From contig JAFRYZ010000037.1 in the NCBI GenBank assembly GCA_017442825.1, positions 40,585-104,584 of the forward strand: a stretch of 64,000 nt of DNA, in the 5' to 3' direction. Positions 14,364 to 26,300 of the stretch are shown here, one piece after another. Source of the stretch: Prevotella sp. Lineage in GTDB: Bacteria > Bacteroidota > Bacteroidia > Bacteroidales > Bacteroidaceae. Position numbers and translations under genes: made by a program. The notes under the pieces are model-generated. The model searched no databases. It had not been told where the DNA came from and saw only the letters and a program-made list of their open reading frames with translations. Each line of letters begins with the position of its first letter. Position 1 is the first letter of the stretch.

Positions 14364-17300
14364 CTACTTAATGACAACTTTCTTACCATTGATGATATAG
14401 ATACCCTTCAGCAGATGACGGTTCGACAAAGCTGACTCGTAGTCATCAGCTACCTTGCGCCCTTGCAGGTCGTAAACTGCACCGTCAGAATACTGATGAC
14501 TGTGAACACCTGTACCAACATCAGAAACACCCGTTGCGATATCTGGCGTTTCCTCAAAGACAAATGCTGCGCCACGACTACCCTGTGTCTCATTATAGAA
14601 TGGACTGATATAGAACACACGGTTCGGATTAAGCACCTTAGATAAAGCTGATGTACTACGCTTGAAGAATCCGACACGACCTGTGTACTTACCATCTATC
14701 GTCTCGCCTGTATAACCTTCATAAACGTTTTCGCGACCGAACGTGTACAACTCAGGACGAGAGTCAAATATCGACAGGTAGATTCCTGATATCTTGTTCA
14801 CTCGCTCTGAATTCACGTCTAAGTCTCCGCGAAGCTTTGCGTCCGGATGGGGAGCATTGTTCAGTACCTTGAAGGAAATCTCTGCTGCGGCATCGTCGGA
14901 CTTAATGACAACTGGCGTTGCAGCAGGAATTATTTTCTCGCCATAATCCGGGTTTATATAGTCCAGAGTGCGACAGAATAACGTGTATTTATCATCAGCC
15001 TTGGGATTAGCCGAATAGTTATGATCTTCCACTCCATAGAACGGCTTGGCATCAATATCTGCAGGTATCTCCACATCGAAAGGAACATACAGCGAGGCAT
15101 AGCTCTTTCCGAATGCTGCATTCAGCTTCAGTTTGAAGCTCAGTTCGTTACCACCCTCGCCGACCTTCTGCATGTAGAAGCGGGTTTTGTACTGTCCTGC
15201 CTGCTCATCGAAGCATTGGTCGGTGCTTGTCTCGGTGGCGGTTGAAGTACAACTCAGGTAATCGTGTGGCATATCGCCGGTGAGGCTGGCAATCTTAATC
15301 TGCGCGATGGCACCACCAAGGTTCTCGTAGCGACACTTGTAATCGCTCTCAGCATCGATGGAGTTCAAACCAGTGTGGTCCAGACTGAGTCCCTGTGTCT
15401 TGATGAAGTAGCGAGGATAGCCGTTCTCGGTACCGTCACTTGTAGTACCCTCGAACCAGAAGATGGTGGAAGGATCGTATTCTGCAGCAGTCTGTGTTTC
15501 CACCTTCAGGTTTCTGTTATATCCGCCAGAGCCTGTACGTTCCCTGTCATCAAGATAGCCACGAATGTACTTGTGCTCGTCGCTACCGTCTTCCTGCGTA
15601 TATGGCACGATGCGGTAGTAACCCTGCGTCATCTGTACGATGTTCACCGGGTCGTCAACGAGTTCACGGACGGCAGCCTTGTCTTCATCGCTAAGGTCAC
15701 CGTCGGCAGCATCCGCACGCATGGCATCCGTCACCTTGTCATACTTCAGGCCGCCTACGAATCCGGCATACTTCACATACTCCGCCAGTGTGGCATCCGA
15801 CTGGATTTCCAAGCGGAAGTTAGCAGGATTACCTTGGCCGGTTTGTTGCAGTTGGTAGGAAGTTTTCTTCTCGTCGGGAATGATGCTGGCACTGCCGTTA
15901 AAGTTCTGTCCGACATAGCTGTAGCTGTCAGTAGCATATTCCGCCAGATAGTCTGCCGCATAGACGGGGTGCATCCAGAAGTTATAACTATGAAGTCCCG
16001 GCATCATCTCGAAGACGTTCTGCGTGTCGGTGCTGTTCTGTTCCAACTGCAAGCCCTCGTTATTGTTGTCGCGATAATCCATCACGCGGATGTACTCGTC
16101 GTAACGCTGGTCGGGATCGTAACGGTTGAGCATCTTGAAGCCGTATGGGTCACCAATGACGCACCATTCGAAGTAGTTCAGATAAAGTTCACTCTGCGTC
16201 AGTGGCTTGCTGACACGCAGGTGCGGGTCATTGGTACGGAAGACCATCTTGCCCAATTCGCCGTTCGGACAGTGGTTGTTCACCATGTAATACCAGTGCT
16301 TGCCTGTGTAGTCTTTGGTCGCGGTACTCCAATCGAACGGGCTGTTTACCTCGTAGTCTATAGTAATGGCAATCGGGTCGGAGCTGTCTGCCATCGCATC
16401 GGTAACGGTAGTTACAGCCGTTCCGTTCCACTTATAGGTGTAGTCGCAGAAAGCGCGTCTCCATGTTTCCGGCATAACGCCCAGCAGGCTCTTGCCCACC
16501 GACTGATAGCCCAGCGTTGTAGTCAGTGCAGTCTTATCGGGTCGCAGTGAACTGCTACCGAAATTGAGTGTGAGTGTCAGTCCAGAGATACCTCTTGTAG
16601 AGAGGAACTCGGTGCTGCCGTTAGCATAGTTGCCCGCATTCACGGCTGGTGTTTGGCTGGCAAAGACGCGCACGTCGCCATCCTGGTAGCTTATGGCCGC
16701 CATATCGGCAGTGTTGCCATCCAGCAGGTCGAGCGTCGAGCCTTGGGCGGTGAGTGTCAGTGCGGTTCCCGTCGTTGTGCCGGGGAAGGTGAAGTATGTC
16801 TGTGTGCTCTTGTTGTAGAGTTTCACGCCGTAAGGCGTACCCACCAGTCGCCAGTGGAACTGTGTGTTGTCACGGTCAGTCTGCGTGACGTTCGGTTCAT
16901 ACTTGCTGTTGATACCTCCCTCGTTATTTGCATACAGGATGTTGTTGCCAGTATGTATCATGTACCACTTGTCGCTTGATGAAGTACCTGCGGCATCATA
17001 GAACGTCGGAGCATCGTCGGTATATTCCGCTTTCACGTAGATGTTCACTCCAGTGTCATCATCCGAGACTGCATATTCCGGAATGGTGTAGCTGCCTGCG
17101 GTACCGTCACATGTACTTTCAAGATAGATACCTGTATAGCTCAGGTAGTGGCGGCGGAGCGACTCAGGCATATTGTCAATCGTCAGCTCTACGCCTTCTG
17201 AAACGCGCGGCTTACTGAACGTTGCCACGTTCGTGCCGCCGAGCATGACGTTCCACGTCAGCGGATGTTGCAGCACGGCAGTAGTCAAGTCAATTGGCTG

Positions 17301-20300
17301 TGCACCATTGGTATAGACAAAAGGCGATTGAAGCATGCCACCATAAAAGTCGATACCTGTCGTATAGCGTGTGGAAACACTTTCATTGGGCAGCAGGTAG
17401 AAGGCGACATGCCATGTTGTCTCGCCTGCCACATCCAATGACGGGTCGGCAGTCTCTATCACCTCGAATACAGAGTTGACAACGTCGTTGCTCAGCCTCA
17501 GCTTGTTCTCATCAGCTTGAGCATAGCCGATGACATCATCGCCCAGCGGTGTTCCCTCCATGCTCAGGTTCGTAATCTGCAAGTTGTATGGGTCACCTGT
17601 CAGCTGCCAGCGGTAAATCTTGTCTCCGTTGTTCCTTGCCATCTGCTTCAAGGCTGTGGCATCGGTACCATTTTCAGAAGCCATGAAATTGCTACTGTTC
17701 TTGTAATAGAAATAGGTGGTACCACTCTTGGATGCACTCATCAGGTAAGCCAACCTAAAGTCTTCCTCGTTGACGGTGTAGGTCGCCCAGATTCCTCTCT
17801 TCTGCTGTCCGGCACCGCCGAAGAAACTGATACCCTCTGCCGGGACGATCTCGGTCAGAGCATCGTCGCTATAGAGCGTGTAGTCGCAGAAGGCATGCTT
17901 ATAGATGCGGTTGCCATAGCTGCCCGATGTCAGCATGCTCGCCGTCAGCTTGGTCTCGTCGGTAGCGGGATAGTTGAACATGTAACCGAGAGAATCCACG
18001 CGCTCGATGCCATCCTCCTTATAGACCTGCAGCGGAATAATGATGTTATTCAGAGTCTTGCTGTTGACCGTGGTACCTATGGCGGTGGCACTGCTCCATT
18101 TCAGGCTGTTGTCTGCCTTGCAGCTGAAGCTCATCTGGTTGGCATTGTCGCCCATGTCGGTCAGTTCCCAATCCGTAGCCTCGGCAGCATCTCCCGTCAG
18201 CGAGACGGCAGCATTCGAAGCTAAACTTGCCGCCTTGAGATACTTCTTGGCTCCACGGTTGTAGATCTTCAGTCCGTAGGGTGTGCCGATGAAAGACCAG
18301 TGCAAGCCTGCCGTAGTGACACCTTCCTGATTTGGGTTCACTCCACTATTGGTATATTTAATTTCATCGTTGCTGTCTACCCATATCCAATACTGTCCGA
18401 GCATCGTGTAGAACTGTGCGTTGTCAACATCTGTACTGAATACGGGAGCATCGTCGGTGTAGCCTGTCCACTTCACATAGATGTCCGTTGCGTCCTGGTC
18501 CACCTCCGTCACTTTGTGTTCCTCGGCAAAGTCGCTGCTGGTGTAGAACTCGTAGGTACAGAACTTGCGAACGAGGTTAGGCTGAGCCGACTGGAATGCC
18601 GCCAGCATGCCGGTGCCAGCCGACAACTGCTCTGCCTCTCCGCTGAGCGACATGCTGTTGCCGTCGCTGTTGTAGAGGTGGAAGTTGATGTCGGTGCCGT
18701 TGGTATGCTTCAGGTACGTCCACTGTATCTGGCTGCCGCCGTTCTGGCTGGAGCCTTCCGACAGTTTTCCGTTGTCGTTGAGGTAGAGCAGCGGCGACTC
18801 GCCGCTGAGACCGTTCTGCAAGCGCAGGAACGGTTCGGTAGAGCCTGTCCTGTTCAGTCCCTGCACCATCTCCCACGTGCTGATGACATTGGTAGCCGAT
18901 GCGCCGACCATCTTAATCTGTGAGTTGTTGGCAGCCGTGGCATCGGTGCCGAGATACTTGCCCTTGGAACCCATGTTTAACAGCTTCAGACTGTATGGAC
19001 TGCCCACGAAAGCCCAGAGCTTCAGCTTGTCATCATTAGTTATACTGCTGGTCTCGGTCTCTTCGGTCACGCTGGGGGCAACGTTGGTCTTCGCCAGGTT
19101 TCCGCTGTTGTTGATATACAGATAGTTTGTAGCGCCGTTCGCAAAGTTCACCCGGTGCCAGTAGCCTGCACCTGCACTGGCCGACGTGCGTAGCAGATAT
19201 TCGAAGTTATCACCGTCGGTGGCTTCAGGTATCTTCCATCCGCTGTCGAGCGTGTAGCCCAGATAGATGTCCTTCACGCCGTCGCTGTCGCCATCGGTGA
19301 GACTGGCATAAACTACTTGGTCGGTACCTGCCGTAATGGCATTGGTAGCAGCGGCAGCGTCTGCTTTTGAATAATAGAGTGTCTGCCCGCTGGTGTAGGA
19401 GCGTTGCAGGAAGAGGGGCACGATGGTTGTCAGCGTCTTGCCGCTGTTGTATTCGTTGTAATAGGTCTGCATGACACTCTCCACCTCACCGTTACGTGGA
19501 TTCACAACATTCATGTTCACCTGTTCCGGTGTACGCAGATAGATTTGTCCTTCGCTTCTCTTGGTGTCCTGCAGTCGCCATGAACCGCCATCAGCTCCCG
19601 TGTTCATATAGAGATAGGAGTTATAGTCTCTGTTGTAGAAGGCATAGTAGCTGCTGTTTTCAACAGTGTAGTACAGGATACAATAGCTTGACGCATCCGT
19701 AGTTACCATGTTGGCACGATAACCTGCGTTCTTGTTGTTCTCCTGTTTTGCATACCATCCGGAAAGTTTGTTCTTCAACTTCATGTTGTACGGATCGCCC
19801 TCGAAGAACCAAAGGTGAGAGTTGTCCAAGAATGGGAAGGTCTCGGCATCAACAGCGCCGGTAGCACCTACATAGTCTAGGCTTTGGTTGCGCAGAGACC
19901 AACGGTTAGATACGGAGTGGTTGTCAGCAGGATTATACAGGGCGCGCATGTAGCGTTTTCCGCCTCGCAGCGTGTAGCCCGTAGCTCCAGTAAAGTCGAG
20001 TCCGCCTTCCTCCACGGTCTTCACGTCGTAGCCCACATAGACACGCTGGTCTATCTTGGCGGTCAGGTCAGCCACTGTGTTCTCGCCGCTGTTGTTCTGT
20101 GCGTCCGTGGCATTGTCGTAATATTTGAAGTTCTTGGCAAACGGGCTGCGCAACTCTGCTGAGAGCGGGTCGCCAGAAGCTGCGGTGACCTGGGCCGCGG
20201 TGAAGCCCTCTGTCAGTGCTTCGCCACCCGACTTGTCGATGATGACCAGTTCTACCAGCATGCCGTCCTCAAAGGTGAAGTGTGCCGCATTGGTATTCTT

Positions 20301-23300
20301 CCAGTTGAGGCCGTTGTTGCCGTTGGCTTGTACGTAGAGCAACGGAGCCTCGTTGCTGATGGCTCCCTGTGGCAGGAAGACGGGCTTTGTGTCCAGTGCT
20401 GCTGAAATATTGTTGAAGTTGATGAGGCGCAGCTCCCAGTCGAAGACGTAATCACCTTCGTTATATACCATCAGGTTGGTCGTTGATGAGGCGGCATCGG
20501 CGGCGACACCTATATGATATCCTTCGTTGGCCCGGTTCTCTATGCGCAGGGCATATGGTGTTCCCGACAACGCCCACTTAGCGGTGTTGTCAGTCACCGT
20601 GGCAGAGCCTTTCACATTCTTGTCGGTGTCGGTGTATATTCTCTGGCTGCTGTTGCCGCTTGTCAGGAAGTACCAGTGCTTGTTCTCACCGTTGCTGACC
20701 TGGAATAGGTTGGAGGAATTCCAGTTGCTGTCAAGCTCATAGCGCACGTAGATGTTGTACTTGCCTTCGGTTATATTGCTTTCCAGCGTCTCTGCCGCTG
20801 GCACCGTGCCGGCTGTTATGACGTTCTCAGATGCTGCTGCGCCGGCAAGCGTATAATAATAGGTGTGGCTGTTGACGTAGGCACGCTGCAGGAAGTAGGG
20901 TGTAGCATTGGATGCCGGCAGCGTAGCTCCTGCAACATAGCGACCGCTCAGGGTGTATTCTACCGCTCCGGCAGCGTTCACCACATTGACATTCATCTCT
21001 GGCAGTTCCGCTATGACAAACTTGGTTCCCTCGGCACTGCCAGAGGTGTCCTGTTGCCAGCGGTAATTACTTTGGTGCACGTTGCTGGTGATGTAGCGTT
21101 GTGCGGTCTCGCCCGTGAAGGTCTCTGTCGCATTGGACGGATCGACAAACCGGAAACTGCAATATGGACTGGTAGTGTCGCCGTTCCAGTAGAGCAGACA
21201 GTAGGTTGATGCCGATGCAGCATCGGTAAACTCAGCCTTGTAGCCATTGTTGCTGTCGCTGCTGTTCTGCTTCAAGTATTTATAGTCATTCACACCGTAG
21301 TTGGACAGCACAACGCGGTAGGGGTCATCGCCCATCGACCACAGATAGGTGTTGTCAACAAACGGCAGGTTGCCCGTATTGACCGTATTGGCATCAGTCA
21401 CAGTCGGTAGCTTTACATCGTAGCTTTGGTACTCCAGCGTGTAGTGCTGCGACTGTTGGCTGCCCGTCTGTACAGGCTGGAACACGGCATGCATGTAGAG
21501 GTTGGAAGAAGCATTGCTGATAGCATACTTCTTTGCTGCAGCCATCTTCGTGGCATCCACCGTGTAGCTGACATAGACATCTTCCTGTGCTACGGTGAGG
21601 TCGCCAGTGGCACGGGTCTCGGCAGCAGAGGCATGAGCCTGCGTAGAGTGGAACTGGTATTCCGATACCATCGGGCTCTTCAGTGCATCGGGCACGCTGA
21701 GACCGATGCCGCTGGTAACAGTCATCTGCAGGGCATCGTTGCCGCTGTTGTCAATGATATGGTAGGTGACGGGGGTCGTCAGCTGCGTGGTCTGCGCATT
21801 GGTGGCATCGTAGGCACTGAGCGTGGCCGGGTCTGCCAGCGTAGCGAAGTTGTCAACTACCTGCTCGTGCTGGAAGCGCGGCATCAGTCGCATGTTGCCA
21901 TACTGGTCCTGCACCGCCATGAAGGTGGCGTTGGTGACGGCAAGTGTCTTGCTGTCGCTTCCGGTCGGGCTGATGCGCGTGGCGATAGTCTGCAAATTCA
22001 GCGCAGAGCCGTTGCCACTCCAGGCACCGGCATCGAGCGTTGCAGTTGATGCATTGGTGGTGAAATAGGTGCTGGTGGTTGCGTTCTGTATCTGCAGGTT
22101 GTACGGGTCGAAGCCGTTCCGGCTGTCCGTGCCACCGTTATAATATAGTGTTTCAAGCGCTGTCTGTGTGAGTTCATTGTCGTAGCTGTTGCCAGAGCCT
22201 TGGTAGCAATAGCCCATCTCGGCATCGATGTTGAAGTTGGGCTTCAGCTTCCAGTGGTCGGCTGTGGAGGCATCACTCGTGCTTTCAATGGCGGTACCGT
22301 TAGCCTTGGCGTAGCTGCTGCCCTGCTTCAGCAGGAAGTTGGAGGCGGAGGTTGCCGCCTCGGTGGCTGCTCCTGTATAGCTGTTGGCATATTCGTCCTT
22401 CACTTCGTAAGTGACATAGAGGTCGGTCAGTGCACCGCCGCTGGTATGAGGCTCGTAGTCGGCAAGCGAAGTAATGGTCTTGTCCTTGTCTACTCGGTCT
22501 GCCGCATCGGTAAGCGGAGTCGTAGGTGTGACAGTATCTGTTTGTCTGTTGATGTCATACTTATGATAGCCTGCCACCTTGTGCTTCACGTTACGGGTGG
22601 AATAGAACTTGTACTGCTTCACCATCGGGCTGTCGTACTTGCGCAGAGCTGCCTTCACTGTCTCATAGTCGGGGTCGTCTTTCGCCACGATGGGCTTACG
22701 CATAATCTCCCAGCCGTGGTTGTCCAAGAGCACGAGCACACCGTCGATATTGGCTTCCACAATGTCAAGCGAACCGTCGCCTAAGGAGATGGTCTGGAAC
22801 CAGTGATTGTCGTTCAGGTATTTCTTTGTCTTTCCGTTATCATAATTGCTTCCGTCCCACTTTGCCGCATTCACGTAGGCACTGTAGTTTTTCCAGCCGA
22901 AGCTTTCCAGCGTTGCGTTGTCAGTAGCTACGACTGTCACGTTCTTCTCTCCGCCCGACTCTAACTGTGCTGTCGGGTTGTTGCGCCAGTACTGCTCTAT
23001 TGAGGTCACCGTGCGGCGTTCCGTCGTCGTTCCGTCGCTGATGGCGGCTACCGTAGTCAGTTTGTAGTTCAAACCGTCGGTGCCGCTACCGCGCAAGATC
23101 ATGTAGTCGGTTGGCAGAATCTGGTTGCTGCTGCCGTCCAAGGTGCTCGGGTCGTCGGTAACGTTGTTGGTGACGACTGTTCCGGTGGTACTATTATAAT
23201 AGGTACGCAAGTAAGAATAGTAGTTGGTGCTCACGTCCTTGTTGTTTGCATCCTTGCCGGTTACTGTGGCATGCGCATTCTGCCAAGAGGTCACATAGAC

Positions 23301-26300
23301 GTGGTAGGGGTCGCCGTTGGGACTGACCAAGAACCACGGCCAGCGGGTACGGGTAGACGCACCGTCATCCTTCTGTTTCTGATAGCGGGCATCGTCATAG
23401 ACATATATCGGACCGTCGCCGTTGGTGTAGGGGTATACAAACGAACCGCTCGGTGTAGGATTGCTTTCTCGCCTGTCGCTACCGTTCTCGGAGTAATAGT
23501 CGGCATTGGTCTTGAACTTCAGCAGATACATCTTGCCAAACTTCGAGGCATCACGCACCAGCGTACTCTCAGAAGCCGAACGCGCCTTGCGCATCTGCAT
23601 CAGCGAGCTGGCATCATCGTTCAGACTACTGAACTTGCCACCGTTCAGGTCGATGGCATCGCTGACCTCATAACCAACGTAGACGGTGGTGCCTGTGTAG
23701 GTGTTCCAGTCCACCTGGTTGTCAACGTCGGCAGCCTCTGCGCTTGCCTTACCCGCTACTGTTCCCTCGTAATATTTGTACAGCGTCACCAACGGACTGC
23801 GGTAGGCATTGTCAAACGGGTCTCCGTTGCGGTTGGTGAGACTGTTCACGTTGGTGATACGGCTTGCCGGAACACTGGTTTCGGTCAGCAGTTCGTTGCC
23901 GCCCTTGTCGATAAGTGTCAGCGTATAGCTGCTGTTCTTCGGCTCCAATTGCTTCACGGTGGCAATAATCTCCACCACGTCACCGTCGCCACCTGCCGTT
24001 GTCTCAGCAGTAGAATACTGGTCTTCGTTGTCAACAACTGCATGGGCACGGAAGTTGAATGTTCCTTCGGCTGTCGGTGTGAAGTCGTAGGTTACTGTGA
24101 CGGTCTTGGTCGTAGCATCCTTTTCGGCAACACCGGCTACGTCAGAGCCTGCGTATGCCGTACCGACTGGTGTCCATACTCCTTCCACCTCCTGCTCAAT
24201 CACGAGGCTGCTCACGCGGTCGGTACCCGGTGGCGAAGGCATTGCTGTAGCTGTCAACGTTATAGCCTCATCTACATAATATGGAGCAGCATCTGCTGTT
24301 AGCGATACTTTCGTGATGTCGGTGGTGGTCTTCTCGGTGAGTCCTATTGACTGGTTTCCTCCTGCCACTTTTGCCAGGTTGGCATTGTTGGGCGTGGAGG
24401 AATTATAGCTGATGTAAAGCGGATTGGCAGAAGATGTATTCTCGCCGTTATATGATGCTCGCAGTCTGAAGAAGGGATACATATTATTTTGACTCAAACC
24501 ATCCGTCATCTCCCACGTTACATTATTGTCTTCAGTGTCAGGCAAGAGGTAAGTTTGGGCATCAATGTCGGTAGCCGTCTTTGATACTCCCAGATAATAG
24601 CCGTCACCATGATGCATATTGATGATTTTCAGGTTGTAGGGTGTTCCCTTGAAAGCCCAGTAGTACTCTTTATGACTGGAATCATAGTCACTTGTGGCAA
24701 GATTAGTTCCATTACAGTTTTGCAATGGCTGGTTTATATCCGAATTAGCCTTGAGGAACCACGAGTAGCTGCTATTCGCAGGATTCAACCTTACGGAGTA
24801 CCAATAGACGGTTCCTCCGTTGGAAGGATATAGGTGGAAGGGCTGTTTGGTATCGCTGAACGTACCAGAACCCCAAACCTCATCGAGGGTGTAGGTGACG
24901 TAGATATTACCGCCATTGTTTTCTATCTTTGTGGCATCTGGAGCAGAGCCAGAGCTGACGGCATCGGTGGTAGCGGCATCGTACCACCACTTATGCTTGC
25001 TGGTGTAGGAGCGATAGAGATTGAAGGGGGTATAGTAGCTGGTTCCATTGTCTGTTCCGTCGCTTGGCATGGTTGCTTCGCTCTTGAAGTACCCCTGAAG
25101 CGTACACTCCACTTCTTTGGCGTCATTCAGAATGTTGATGTTGATGGCGGGTAATTCCTTAATATAGAGTTTGCCATATGTGTTCCAGTTGTTATCATTG
25201 TTGATACGCCAGTAGTTGTTCCATTGGTACATCGTTCGCTTATTGGCAACGCCGTCGTCTGTCAAGTCGGTCTTGTACATCAGACGATAGTAGTCAGCAG
25301 AGGTATCAACGTTTCCACCGTTTTTGTCTGCCCAATATAGCAGACAATAAGTCTCAGCAGATGCTTCCTCGTCCACATCGTACAATATTTGATTATTGTA
25401 TGCATTAGAACTTTGATAGAAGCCGTAAGCCTTGTTTTTCAGTTTGATATTGTAGGGGTCAGTACCTAACTCCCACATATAACTGTTGTCAAGGAAAGGC
25501 AGCGTAGTGGGCGTTATGTTGTTGTGTTGTACGTAGGGACCGGTGGAATAACCTATTCGTGTGGCATCGGTTCCCTCAACATCATATTGTTGATTTTGGA
25601 CGCTATAGGCATTATGCCAAGATTTTTGGGTGTTGTGTGATTTACCTGCGTTCTGTATCACATGCATATACCTGCCGTTCGCCCAGATGGCATGCACCTT
25701 GCCTTCCGCCATCTTTGTGGCATCGACATCGTAGCCGACATAGACTGTTGACTGAATCCAGTCATCGGTAGTGGCGAAGGCGGAGCCGCTGTTGGCTTGT
25801 GCCTCGGCAATGGTGTTGTAGTATTTGTAGTTCTGAGCAAACGGGCTGCGGTAAGCATCGGGCAGCGGGTCGGTGGTGAGACTTGCGGCTGCCACAGTGG
25901 TGGTCAGGGCTATGCTGCCGCTCTTGTCGATGATTTTGAGCGTGTAGGTGTCAATATTATCGACAACGGTGACGGTGATGACTTCTGACGTGCCATCGTT
26001 TAGGGTCGCGTCGTTGGCCACTGCCTTGAAATAATAGGTGCCGGCAGTACTTGGGGTGAAGGTATAGGAAACCGTCTCGGTATTGGATGTTGCCAAAGCA
26101 TCACCACTGACGGTTCCTGCGTCATCGTTGCACTGGTAGATCTTTATGCCGGTGTAGTTGCTGCCACCATGCTGAGTGGCGTTGGCCGTAATGGTAATGC
26201 TGTTGCCTGTCTTGATGGATGCCGTGGTGCCTGCCGATGCGGCGATGGCTGCCGTTGGTGGCTGTGGCTCCAAGGTTCCCGTCTGCACGAAGTAGATGTA

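Noticed and set aside
15264-16550. 428-codon frame opposite the giant gene, and a similar 466-codon frame at 37144-38544 opposite sprA
   Set aside because: They lie entirely antisense to well-supported genes, have no recognisable domains or promoters, and arise from codon bias on the other strand.
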